A stretch of DNA of 8,332 bases from AC-50 sp035640455 (GCA_035640455.1 DASQWB010000150.1:1-8332); one strand, 5' to 3'. Numbered from the stretch's first letter, positions 1 to 6,346 are shown. Notes: a model not told the origin generated them from the letters alone. Translations and numbers: made by a program.

Positions 1-2
1 AC

Positions 3-1046
3 GCCGTCATCGACTTCGGCGAGGGCAACCCGAACGAACCCACCGACCCACTGATCCGGCAGGCGCTCGTCGAGAACCTCGGCGAGCGGTCCAGGTACCC
101 CCGCGCGGCGGGTCTACCGGAACTGCGCGAGGCCGCGGCGGCATGGTGCGGGCGACGGTTTGGCGTCGAGCTCGATCCCGACGCCGAGGTCGTGCCCACC
201 TACGGAGCGAAGGAGGCGATCTTCAGCCTCGCCCAGGTGCTGATCGATCGCGACTCGGACAAGCGGCTCGTCGTCTACGGCGAGCCCGCGTACCCGGTCT
301 ACGAGCGCGGCGCGCGCTTCGCCGGGGCCGAGCCGCTCACGCTGCCGCTCCGCGAGGAGCACGACTTCCTTCCCGATCTGGAAGCCGTCGACGAGGAGAC
401 GTGGCGCCGGACGGCGATCCTCTGGGTCAACTATCCCCACAACCCGACGGGAGCGACGGCGCCGCTCGACTTCTACGAGCGTCTCGCGGAGCTCGCGCTG
501 CGATACGACTTCGCGCTGGCCTCCGACGAGGCCTACACGGAGCTCTGGTTCGACGAGCCGCCCGTCTCGACGCTCCAGGTTGCGGATCGCACCAACGTCG
601 TCGTCTTCCAGACGCTCTCCAAGCGCTCCTCGATGACCGGCTATCGGTCGGGCTTCGTCGCGGCCCACCCCGACGTGATCGAGGCGCTGAAGGAGTACCG
701 CCCGAACGTGGGGACAGCGCCGCAGGAGTTCGTGCAGCGTGCGTCCGTCGTCGCATGGGAGGACGAGGAGCACGTCGCGCGCGCGCGCGAGACATACCGG
801 CACAAGCGCGAGCTGCTGGCCGCGGCGCTGACGCGCCGCGGCTACAGGATCGCCGCGAGCCGGGCCGGGATGTACCTGTGGGTCGAGATGCCGTCAGACG
901 TCGTGATCCGCCTGCTCGAGCGCGGCGTCATCGTCTCGCCGGGCGAGTTCTTCGGCCCCTCCGGCGCCGGCTACGTGCGCTTTGCGCTCGTCCCCACCGT
1001 GGAGGAGTGCCGCCGGGCCGCCGAGATCCTCGAGGAGGTGCTGTGA
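3..1046 (+). CDS. dapC: Succinyldiaminopimelate aminotransferase-like PLP enzyme (5' end missing)
   Basis: Fold-type I, class I/II PLP aminotransferase; 347 residues are visible and the N-terminus lies before the window. In this family DapC transfers an amino group from glutamate to N-succinyl-2-amino-6-oxopimelate, giving N-succinyl-LL-diaminopimelate in the cytoplasm. Visible landmarks in order: DFGEGNPNEP near the start (the substrate-end loop), YPRAAGLPELREA, YGAKEAIFSL (phosphate-side helix), NYPHNPTGA (NPTG motif), SDEAYTELW (the Asp that contacts the PLP ring nitrogen), QTLSKRSSMTGYRSGF (Schiff-base Lys followed by a PLP-phosphate Arg), and YVRFAL near the C-terminus (Arg that binds substrate carboxylate). 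Its stop overlaps the GTG start of dapD by four bases, so the two are probably translationally coupled. That neighbour is the main reason to prefer DapC over a generic aspartate/LL-DAP-type aminotransferase. The fold assignment is certain; the substrate is inferred. Confidence 0.85.
   Translation, partial: AVIDFGEGNPNEPTDPLIRQALVENLGERSRYPRAAGLPELREAAAAWCGRRFGVELDPDAEVVPTYGAKEAIFSLAQVLIDRDSDKRLVVYGEPAYPVYERGARFAGAEPLTLPLREEHDFLPDLEAVDEETWRRTAILWVNYPHNPTGATAPLDFYERLAELALRYDFALASDEAYTELWFDEPPVSTLQVADRTNVVVFQTLSKRSSMTGYRSGFVAAHPDVIEALKEYRPNVGTAPQEFVQRASVVAWEDEEHVARARETYRHKRELLAAALTRRGYRIAASRAGMYLWVEMPSDVVIRLLERGVIVSPGEFFGPSGAGYVRFALVPTVEECRRAAEILEEVL
1032..1038 (+). promoter_or_regulatory. Ribosome binding site for dapD
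   Basis: GAGGAGG lies inside the last codons of the aminotransferase, four bases before the GTG at 1043. It supports GTG 1043 as the dapD start rather than the long open frame that continues upstream in the same phase. Confidence 0.6.
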
Positions 1047-1789
1047 CCGACGTCGAGGCCGTTATCGCCGCCCTCGACCGCGGCGAGACTCGGATCGCCG
1101 AGAAGGTCGACGGCGAATGGCGCGTGAACGAGGAAGCGAAGCAGGCGATCCTCGACTACTTCCGGCTCCGTGACGTGGAGCCGCTCGAGGTCGGCCCGTT
1201 CGAGTACCTCGACAAGATCCCGCTCAAGCACGACTACGAGCGGCTCGGCGTGCGGGTCGTGCCGCCGGCGACCGCGCGCTATGGCTCGTTCCTCTCGCCG
1301 GGCGTCGTGATGATGCCGAGCTACGTGAACATCGGCGCCTGGGTCGGGCCGCGGACGATGGTCGACACCTGGGCGACCGTCGGCTCGTGCGCGCAGGTGG
1401 GCGCCGACGTCCACCTCTCTGGCGGCGTCGGCCTGGGCGGCGTGCTGGAGCCGGTGAACGCGCGGCCGGTGATCGTCGAGGACGGCGCGTTCCTCGGGTC
1501 GCGCTGCATCGTCACCGAGGGGGTGGTGATCGGCGAGCAGGCCGTCCTCGGCCCGAACGTCGTGCTGACGGGCTCGGTGCCCATCATCGACGTGACCGGG
1601 CCCGAGCCCGTCGAGCACCGCGGCGTGGTGCCGCCGCGGTCTGTGGTCCTGCCCGGGACGCGCCCGCGCGAGTTCCCGGCCGGGACGTACAACCTCGCGT
1701 GCGCGCTGATCGTGGGGCATCGCTCCGAGTCGACCGACCTCAAGCTGAGTCTCAACGAGGCGCTGCGGGCCCACGGGATCGGCGCCTGA
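1043..1789 (+). CDS. dapD: Tetrahydrodipicolinate N-succinyltransferase
   Basis: Transfers succinyl from succinyl-CoA to tetrahydrodipicolinate, opening the succinylase branch of lysine/meso-DAP synthesis. 248 residues from a GTG start. It resembles the enterobacterial-type DapD throughout: an N-terminal helical part (LDRGETRIAEKVDGEW, then DKIPLK around 57-62), RVVPPATARYGSF (71-83), then a left-handed parallel beta-helix of hexapeptide repeats. The helix carries MPSYVNIGAWVG (91-102), MVDTWATVGSCAQVG (106-120) and HLSGGVGLGGVLEP (124-137), the family's active-site stretch. The C-terminal NLACALIVGHR and NEAL segments match the family end. It is somewhat shorter than the E. coli enzyme (274), mainly at the N-terminus. 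The upstream gene makes the aminotransferase acting two steps on from DapD's substrate. The DapH-type acetyltransferase was considered and set aside because the MVDTWATVGSCAQ block is DapD-like. Confidence 0.95.
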   Translation: MTDVEAVIAALDRGETRIAEKVDGEWRVNEEAKQAILDYFRLRDVEPLEVGPFEYLDKIPLKHDYERLGVRVVPPATARYGSFLSPGVVMMPSYVNIGAWVGPRTMVDTWATVGSCAQVGADVHLSGGVGLGGVLEPVNARPVIVEDGAFLGSRCIVTEGVVIGEQAVLGPNVVLTGSVPIIDVTGPEPVEHRGVVPPRSVVLPGTRPREFPAGTYNLACALIVGHRSESTDLKLSLNEALRAHGIGA

Positions 1790-1803
1790 GGCACGTCGGT
1801 ACG

Positions 1804-2088
1804 ATGGTGCCCATGATGCGCAACGACGATCGACTCGACCCGCGGGCCCTGCCCCGGATGGAGCGCCGCGCGGCATTGGGCATAGCCGCCGCCGTGGGCG
1901 TAGCAGCCTGCGTCTGGGCCTTCCTCTCACCGGATCACCCGGCGCTCCAGCTCGTATTCATCAGCTTCGCCGCCGCGGTCGTGGCCTACTCGATCTTCTT
2001 CTTGAAACTGAGCCTCCGGCGTCTCCGCGCCCTCCGGCGGCTACACGAGGAAAGCGCCGGCGCATACACCCAGCCAGACCGCCAGTAG
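1804..2088 (+). CDS. Hypothetical small membrane protein, two predicted helices
   Basis: Not recognised as a known family. 94 residues if it starts at ATG 1804; ATGs at 1813 and 1816 are alternatives. A GAGG at 1788-1791 lies 12 bases before 1804, a weak ribosome site. The N-terminal ~25 residues are charged (RNDDRLDPRALPRMERR). Two hydrophobic stretches follow: AALGIAAAVGVAACVWAFL and ALQLVFISFAAAVVAYSIFF. A basic tail (LKLSLRRLRALRRL) should lie in the cytoplasm. Codon third positions are mostly G/C, as in the neighbours, which supports coding. It starts 14 bases after dapD and is probably transcribed with it. Its last 48 bases overlap the end of the converging gene on the minus strand, which lowers certainty slightly. 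Confidence 0.55.
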   Translation: MVPMMRNDDRLDPRALPRMERRAALGIAAAVGVAACVWAFLSPDHPALQLVFISFAAAVVAYSIFFLKLSLRRLRALRRLHEESAGAYTQPDRQ

Positions 2089-2415
2089 CAAGAACCAGAC
2101 AGCGAGATGGCCGCCGAGCCACTTGCGCTCGAAGACGGCCTCGGGCGGGTCGCTCGCGAAGCTGCAGGTGAGCCCGTAGCACGCGAGCATGGCAGCGAGG
2201 CCGCTCGCGACCGCTGCAGCCAGGATCAGCACCCGCCCCGCCGGGTGATCTGCGAGAGCCAGCGAGAGCGCTAATCCGCCCACGAGGCCGCCGAAGCCGG
2301 TCGCGAGAACGACGCCCGCCAGAGCCTCGAATCGCTCGATCTCCGCGACGACTGCGGGCGATACTCCCGGCGGCGGGTACACATCAAGATTTTCGCCGCC
2401 GCTCAGCGGCCGCAT
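2041..2415 (-). CDS. Hypothetical small membrane protein, three predicted helices
   Basis: Not recognised as a known family. 124 residues from ATG 2415. A GTG seventeen bases further in, at the codon before YPPPG, is an alternative start; neither has an obvious ribosome site. The N-terminus is soluble (YPPPGVSPAVVAEIERFE). Three hydrophobic segments follow: ALAGVVLATGFGGLVGGLALS, RVLILAAAVASGLAAMLACYG and HLAVWFLLLAVWLGVCAGAF, with a short charged loop (SDPPEAVFERKW) between the second and third. It starts 17 bases after the dapF stop and is probably the last gene of the miaB-to-dapF operon. No terminator hairpin with a T-tract is visible after it, because its end lies inside the converging + gene. 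Confidence 0.6.
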   Translation of the reverse strand: MRPLSGGENLDVYPPPGVSPAVVAEIERFEALAGVVLATGFGGLVGGLALSLALADHPAGRVLILAAAVASGLAAMLACYGLTCSFASDPPEAVFERKWLGGHLAVWFLLLAVWLGVCAGAFLV

Positions 2416-2432
2416 TTGTGCCGAGAGCGTGA

Positions 2433-3122
2433 CTATTCGGTACGTTCCGCCGCGCCCGTCAGAAACGCGCGTCTCCCGTCGAAGCGGACATCTAGCACAC
2501 CCCCGGGGAATCGCACCTGCGCCGGGCTCTGCCGTAGCGCAGCTGCTACGGCGACCGCGCTCGTGCCCGACGCCGTCGTCTCCCCCACGCCGCGCTCCCA
2601 GACCCGCGCCGTCACCTGCCCCGGCTCGTCGAGCCGCGCGACCTGCACGTTCGTCCGCTCCGGGAAGCGGGGATGCGTCTCGAGGAGCGGGCCGATCAGC
2701 GGCAGGTCGTCGGGGTCGCCCACAACGACCGCGTGCGGGTTTCCCACCGAGACCGGGATCACCTCGAGGCCTGCCACCCGCTCGGGCTCGTAGACCTCGA
2801 CCTCGCCGAGGTCGGTCTCGACCAAGCCGCCTTCGAGCATCCGCCCCTCCACCACCCGCGGCCCGACCGCGAGCCGTACCCGCTCGACGCCGTTGCGCTC
2901 CGCGAGCCACCGTGCCGCGATCCGCGTGCCGTTTCCGGACATCTCCGCCTGCGACCCGTCCGGGTTCCAGATCGTCACGTCGGCCGTGTCCGGGCCCGTC
3001 ACGGCGACCTCGAGGATGCCGTCGGCGTCGCCCACCAGCTCGCGGACACGCTCGGGCGTCAGTTCAGCCCGCTCGACGAGCAGGTAGGTGTTGCCGAGCG
3101 CGTGCCACTTCGAGGATGTCAT
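2433..3122 (-). CDS. dapF: Diaminopimelate epimerase family protein with both active-site Cys replaced by Ser
   Basis: DapF interconverts LL- and meso-diaminopimelate, the last step before lysine and the source of the peptidoglycan cross-linking residue; it needs no PLP and uses two cysteines as acid and base. 229 residues, short against ~275 in E. coli. Family landmarks: KWHALGN at 5-11, NPDGSQAEMSGNGTR (53-67), GNPHAVV (127-133), RFPERTNVQ (152-160), ERGVGETTASGTSA (176-189), FPGG (205-208). In typical DapF the second and fifth blocks read CGNG and ACGSG/ACGTG. Here the cysteines are Ser62 (TCC) and Ser185 (TCG). The flanking sequence is intact, so this looks like substitution rather than decay. 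The start is set by ATG 3122 with GAGG six bases upstream. Its first 59 bases lie inside the end of miaA in another frame. The family is certain; epimerase activity is open. Confidence 0.88.
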   Translation of the reverse strand: MTSSKWHALGNTYLLVERAELTPERVRELVGDADGILEVAVTGPDTADVTIWNPDGSQAEMSGNGTRIAARWLAERNGVERVRLAVGPRVVEGRMLEGGLVETDLGEVEVYEPERVAGLEVIPVSVGNPHAVVVGDPDDLPLIGPLLETHPRFPERTNVQVARLDEPGQVTARVWERGVGETTASGTSAVAVAAALRQSPAQVRFPGGVLDVRFDGRRAFLTGAAERTE

Positions 3123-3954
3123 CGGCGACCTCGCCAGCCGGGCGGTCGGCGCGAACGCTAACCAGGCCGGGGATCCGCCGCATCCACTTGCGCTGGTACG
3201 CGGCGTAGCGACGCGTGCGCGCGGCGACGGCCGCCCGCGCTTCCTCCGGCGGCAGCGTCGCCGCCTCCTCGAGTCCGAGGGTCTTCCGCGCGGTTGCCGA
3301 AAGAGGCCCCGCAAGCGCCCGCCGGGCCTCCTCGGCCACGCCCGACTCGAACATCGCACGCGTCCGCGCTTCGATCCGCCGCTCGAGCTCCTCCTTCGGC
3401 ACCTCGAGCGCGAAGACGAGTGTCGGATGCCGCGTCTCCTCGCTCCAGAGACGGTCCTCGTCGGGCGCGAGCGACGCCCCCGCCGCCACGAGCTCCAACG
3501 CGCGAACGACCCGCCGCCGGTCGTTCGGATGCACGCGTGCAGCGGCCGCCGAATCGAGCAGCGCCAGATGCTCGTGCGCCGCCTCTCCGCCCTCCGAGTC
3601 GTAGAACGCCTCCCAGCGGCCGCGCTCGTCCGAGGACGCCGGCAGCCGAAGCTCGGCCAACGCGGCCCGCAGGTAGAGGCCGGTCCCGCCGACGACGACC
3701 GGCGTCCGTCCCGACGCGAGGATCTCGTCGATCGCCGCGTGCGCGAGCGCCGTGTACTCGCCGACCGACCCCTCGTGGTCGAGCGGCCAGATCGCGACGA
3801 GCCGCGCCGGCCGCGAGGACTGGTTCGTGAGGATCGGCAGGCCGCGATAGGCCTGCATCGCGTCGGCCGAGACGAGCTCGGCCGGGATCCGGTCGGCGAG
3901 CGCTTCGGCGACCGCGCTCTTGCCCGAGGCGGTCGGCCCGAAGATCGCGATTAC
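3064..3954 (-). CDS. miaA: tRNA dimethylallyltransferase, no canonical start codon at its expected N-terminus
   Basis: MiaA adds a dimethylallyl group to N6 of A37 in tRNAs that read codons beginning with U; MiaB then adds the methylthio group. About 296 residues if read from 3954, a usual family length. Landmarks: VIAIFGPTASGKS (P-loop) at the very start, VSADAMQAYRGLPILTNQ (family DSxQxY region, here with Ala for Ser), VVVGGTGLYLRA, HPNDRRRVVRALEL, ARKTLGLEE, and TRRYAAYQRKWMRR near the C-terminus. The oddity is the start: the first ATG/GTG/TTG in this frame is ATG 3858, 33 residues in, after the P-loop. The codon where a start belongs (3954-3952) is GTA, overlapping the TAA stop of the SPFH gene. 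I give 3954 as the biological 5' limit; a strict caller would give 3858. A GGAAGGAG-type site lies about 17 bases upstream of 3954. Overlaps dapF by 59 bases. Confidence 0.87.
   Translation of the reverse strand, partial: VIAIFGPTASGKSAVAEALADRIPAELVSADAMQAYRGLPILTNQSSRPARLVAIWPLDHEGSVGEYTALAHAAIDEILASGRTPVVVGGTGLYLRAALAELRLPASSDERGRWEAFYDSEGGEAAHEHLALLDSAAAARVHPNDRRRVVRALELVAAGASLAPDEDRLWSEETRHPTLVFALEVPKEELERRIEARTRAMFESGVAEEARRALAGPLSATARKTLGLEEAATLPPEEARAAVAARTRRYAAYQRKWMRRIPGLVSVRADRPAGEVADDILEVARARQHLPARRAG
3129..3132 (-). promoter_or_regulatory. Ribosome binding site for dapF inside miaA
   Basis: Read on the minus strand this is GAGG, six bases before ATG 3122. It fixes the dapF start inside the miaA coding region and rules out the in-phase ATG at 3359, whose extra residues have no resemblance to DapF. 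Confidence 0.5.
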
Positions 3955-5321
3955 CGCGCCCGCGAGCGCGTCTCCTTCCTCGGCTCGGCCGCCTGCTCGC
4001 CGGCCTCCTGCCGCCGCGCCGCGCCGTCCTCCGTCAGCAGGTTGCGGATCATCGGCACGGCGGCGGCGCCCATCCCGAGCACCTGGCTGAACATCTGCCC
4101 GATCCCCTCGGCGCCGTTCAGGACGGTCATCTGGCCGATGTTGCCGAACGCCTTCGCGGCCTCGCCGACGACTTGCGGGAGCTGCTCGGCGATCTGCTGC
4201 GCGATCACGGCCTCCTGGTTCTGCGCGAGCGCCTGCGCGCGGGCGCGGATCGCCTCGGCCTCGGCGAGGCCCTTCGCCTTCACCGCCTCGCCCTCGCCCG
4301 CGCCGCGGGCCTGGAGCGCGGCACCCTCCGCCTGGCCCACCTTGCGCGTGGACTCGGCGGTCGCGTCCGCCTCGATCTTCACCTTCTGCGCGTTCGCGGC
4401 GGCGCGAAGCTCGACCTCCCGCGCCTCGGCCTCCGCCTTGTGGATGCGCGCGTCGCGCTCGCCCTCGGCGAGCGTCCGCTGCTTGTACGCCTCGGCGTCA
4501 GCGGGCTTCCGCACCTCGGCCTGGAGCCGCTGCTCCGTGCGCTGCGCCTCGAGCTCGGCCACCTTCGTCTCCTGGACGACGACCTGCTGGCGGGCAGTCG
4601 CCGCGGCCAGCGGGCCGGCCTGTTCGGCCCGCGCCTGCGCCTGTTGCGCCTGGGCCATGACCTCGGCCTGTCGAATCTGCGAGTCGCTTCGCGCCGCCGC
4701 CTTCAGCGCCTCGGACTCCTGCTCGCGCTCGGTCGCCTCGCGGTCGGCCTGCGCCTCGGCAATCCGCGCCTCCTTCGCCACCCGCGCCGCCTCCGGCATC
4801 GAGACGTTCTGGATGTAGTCGGTCTGGTCGGTGATGTCCTGGAGCTGGAGCGAGTCGATCGTGAGCCCGAGCCGCTGCATCTCGTTCGCCGCCGACTCGC
4901 GCGTCGCCTGCGTGAGCTTGTCGCGGTTCCGGATCAGGTCCTCGACCGTCATCGTGCCGATGATCGCCCGCAAGTGGCCGGCGAAGACGTTGTGCACCTT
5001 CACGTCCATCTGGTCTTCCTGCTCCAGGAAGCGCCGCGCCGCGTTCGCGATCGACGCGAAGTCGTCGGCGATCTTGTAGATGACGACCGCGCGCACGCCG
5101 ATCGGGATGCCCTGCGTCGTCACGCACTCGAGGTCGAGCTCCGCCTCGTGGATGTCGAGCGAGAGCCGCCGCACCTTCTGGAGGCCCGGGACGACGAACG
5201 CGCCCTTGCCGACGACGATCTTGAACCCGAGGCCGGCCGCGTCGCCCTCCGGCCCGTGGTGCGCCCGGAGGCCGGAGATGATCAGGGCCTCGTTCGGTTC
5301 GGCGACCTTGTACATGAGCAT
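3951..5321 (-). CDS. Flotillin-like SPFH/Band 7 protein without N-terminal membrane anchor
   Basis: 456 residues. An SPFH (prohibitin homology) domain spans roughly residues 5-190, beginning KVAEPNEALIISGL and including GKGAFVVPGLQKVRRLSLD, ECVTTQGIPIGVRAVVIYKI and VHNVFAGHLRAIIGTMTVEDLIRNRD, the pattern of bacterial flotillin FloT/YqiK. A long Ala/Glu/Gln/Arg-rich coiled coil follows (about 190-380) with repeated AEAEA/AEGEA units. A short C-terminal region then has VLGMGAAAVPMIRNLL and a charged tail. Flotillins form oligomeric scaffolds at the membrane and organise local membrane domains. B. subtilis FloT has a hydrophobic N-terminal segment; here ATG 5321, preceded by a strong AGGAAGGAGG site, goes straight into the domain, so no anchor is encoded. 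It follows an NfeD-like gene by 30 bases, the usual flotillin partner. Its TAA overlaps the expected start of miaA. Confidence 0.9.
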   Translation of the reverse strand: MLMYKVAEPNEALIISGLRAHHGPEGDAAGLGFKIVVGKGAFVVPGLQKVRRLSLDIHEAELDLECVTTQGIPIGVRAVVIYKIADDFASIANAARRFLEQEDQMDVKVHNVFAGHLRAIIGTMTVEDLIRNRDKLTQATRESAANEMQRLGLTIDSLQLQDITDQTDYIQNVSMPEAARVAKEARIAEAQADREATEREQESEALKAAARSDSQIRQAEVMAQAQQAQARAEQAGPLAAATARQQVVVQETKVAELEAQRTEQRLQAEVRKPADAEAYKQRTLAEGERDARIHKAEAEAREVELRAAANAQKVKIEADATAESTRKVGQAEGAALQARGAGEGEAVKAKGLAEAEAIRARAQALAQNQEAVIAQQIAEQLPQVVGEAAKAFGNIGQMTVLNGAEGIGQMFSQVLGMGAAAVPMIRNLLTEDGAARRQEAGEQAAEPRKETRSRAR

Positions 5322-5330
5322 GGTGCTGAC

Positions 5331-5340
5331 CCTCCTTCCT
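5331..5340 (-). promoter_or_regulatory. Strong ribosome binding site for the SPFH gene
   Basis: Read on the minus strand this is AGGAAGGAGG, nine bases before ATG 5321. It is the best ribosome site in the window. It shows that translation starts right at the SPFH domain, so the missing membrane segment is not a start-calling error. Confidence 0.75.
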
Positions 5341-5351
5341 CGGACGGCGCC

Positions 5352-5567
5352 TCAGGAGAACCGGCTGACGATGACGGTGCGCGGCGCGTCCTGCTCGAGC
5401 ACGATGACCCGCGCGCCCTTCTCGATCCGCTCGTCCTGGTCGGCGGCGTAGGCGTAGTAGGACTCGTGGCCCCCTCGGATGGCGATCATGATCTCGCCCA
5501 CCCGGCCGGGCTCGATCGCGCCGATGACGCGCCCGACCTTGCCGATGAGCCGGTGGTCGACGACCAT
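5352..5567 (-). CDS. Short NfeD-like OB-fold protein
   Basis: 71 residues. It matches the C-terminal OB-fold of NfeD-family proteins: LIGKVGRVIGAIEPGRVGEI, then MIAIRGGHESYYAYAADQDE, then IEKGARVIVLEQDAPRTVIV, the beta-strand pattern with the characteristic IEKGxxV turn. Full-length NfeD proteins carry membrane helices and sometimes a protease domain before this fold; here only the OB-fold is present, so the protein should be soluble. NfeD proteins are encoded next to flotillin/SPFH partners and are thought to help organise their assemblies. The pairing here (30-base gap, same strand) is what makes the assignment firm. ATG 5567 is chosen because GAGGCGAGG stands just upstream. The preceding phosphatase stop lies 29 bases away. 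Confidence 0.75.
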   Translation of the reverse strand: MVVDHRLIGKVGRVIGAIEPGRVGEIMIAIRGGHESYYAYAADQDERIEKGARVIVLEQDAPRTVIVSRFS

Positions 5568-5596
5568 CCTCGCCTCGCATGATAGGTCTGCGCCTG

Positions 5597-6346
5597 TTAC
5601 TGGAGAAGCCGCGCAGCTGCTGCTTCGAGGGCCTCCGATGAGACGCCTGCGGCGCGGAGGTAGCCGCGGACGCTGCCGTAGCGGCGCTCGAGCTCCTCGA
5701 GCACGCCGACCATGGCCCGTGGCGGTGTCCGCGCGAGGCGCAGGCGCCGCTCGCGGTCGGCCTCGTCCTCCGCCTCGTCGATCCACTCCCGTGTCCGCTC
5801 GACGAGATTCCGATGGCTCTCGCCGTAGTCGGCGGCGATGTCGTCGAGCCCGACGCCGGCGAGCCGCAGGAGCAGCGCGACGACGAGGCCCGTCCGGTCC
5901 CTCCCACCCAGGCAGTGGACGACGACCGTGCCCTCCGGTGCCTCCGCGATCGCCGCGACCGCCGCTCCGAACTCCGGCCGGCGGCGCTCCAGGAACTCGA
6001 GGTAGACGTCGCGCGTCGCCTGCTCGGCGTCCGGAGCAGCGTCGCCGATCGCGTCGATCTCGAGCCATTCCGGCGCGTCCGGCTCGGGGAGGAGCGGGAC
6101 GTGGACGACGTCGACGTCGAGCTCCCGCGGCGGATCCGCCTCGAGATCGAGCCGGAAGCGGAGGTCGACGATCCGCGAGACGCCGTAGTCGAGGAGCGCT
6201 GCCCAGCCGGCGTCGCTCAAGAGCCGGATGCTGTCGGCGCGGACGATCGCGCCGAAGCGAGTCGTGCGGCCGTCGCGCGTCGAGTGCCCGCCGAGGTCGC
6301 GGACGTTGACGCACCCGTCCCAGCTCAGCGTGCGCTCAGGCAGCAA
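5597..6346 (-). CDS. Protein tyrosine/serine phosphatase, MptpB/IphP-like
   Basis: 249 residues from a TTG start. The signature HCLGGRDRTG at 144-153 gives the cysteine-phosphatase loop C(x)5R, with Cys145 as nucleophile and Arg151 binding the phosphate. NVRDLGG at 14-20 is the conserved N-terminal block of the Y_phosphatase3 family, which includes M. tuberculosis PtpB and cyanobacterial IphP. VRADSIRLLSDAGW and RIVDLRFRLD fit the same family, and the C-terminal YGSVRGYLRAAGVS helix is typical. There is no signal peptide or membrane segment, so it is cytoplasmic unless exported by another route. Members act on phosphotyrosine, phosphoserine/threonine or phosphoinositides; the substrate cannot be told from sequence. 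The start overlaps the miaB end by 11 bases with no ribosome site, suggesting coupled translation. In PtpB-type loops the fifth residue is often Lys; here it is Arg149. Confidence 0.88.
   Translation of the reverse strand: MLPERTLSWDGCVNVRDLGGHSTRDGRTTRFGAIVRADSIRLLSDAGWAALLDYGVSRIVDLRFRLDLEADPPRELDVDVVHVPLLPEPDAPEWLEIDAIGDAAPDAEQATRDVYLEFLERRRPEFGAAVAAIAEAPEGTVVVHCLGGRDRTGLVVALLLRLAGVGLDDIAADYGESHRNLVERTREWIDEAEDEADRERRLRLARTPPRAMVGVLEELERRYGSVRGYLRAAGVSSEALEAAAARLLQ

Noticed and set aside
143..1042. N-terminal extension of dapD in the same phase (apparent 548-residue fusion)
   Set aside because: The region is the coding sequence of the aminotransferase in another frame; GTG 1043 with GAGGAGG upstream is the proper start.
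4240..4700. Repetitive GCCTCGGCC/GCCTCGGCCTC-type words suggesting a DNA repeat
   Set aside because: They encode the Ala/Glu heptad-like repeats of the SPFH coiled coil and are irregular at DNA level.
3088..4818. Long + strand open frame of 576 codons antisense to miaA and the SPFH gene
   Set aside because: Arg/Ala/Ser-rich composition with no recognisable domain. It mirrors the opposite strand's codon pattern, as is usual for high-GC genes, and the minus strand genes have clear family motifs.
4173..5582. + strand open frame of 469 codons antisense to the SPFH and NfeD genes
   Set aside because: The Leu/Arg/Asp-rich pattern is the antisense of a Glu/Ala-rich coiled coil; no domain or ribosome site.
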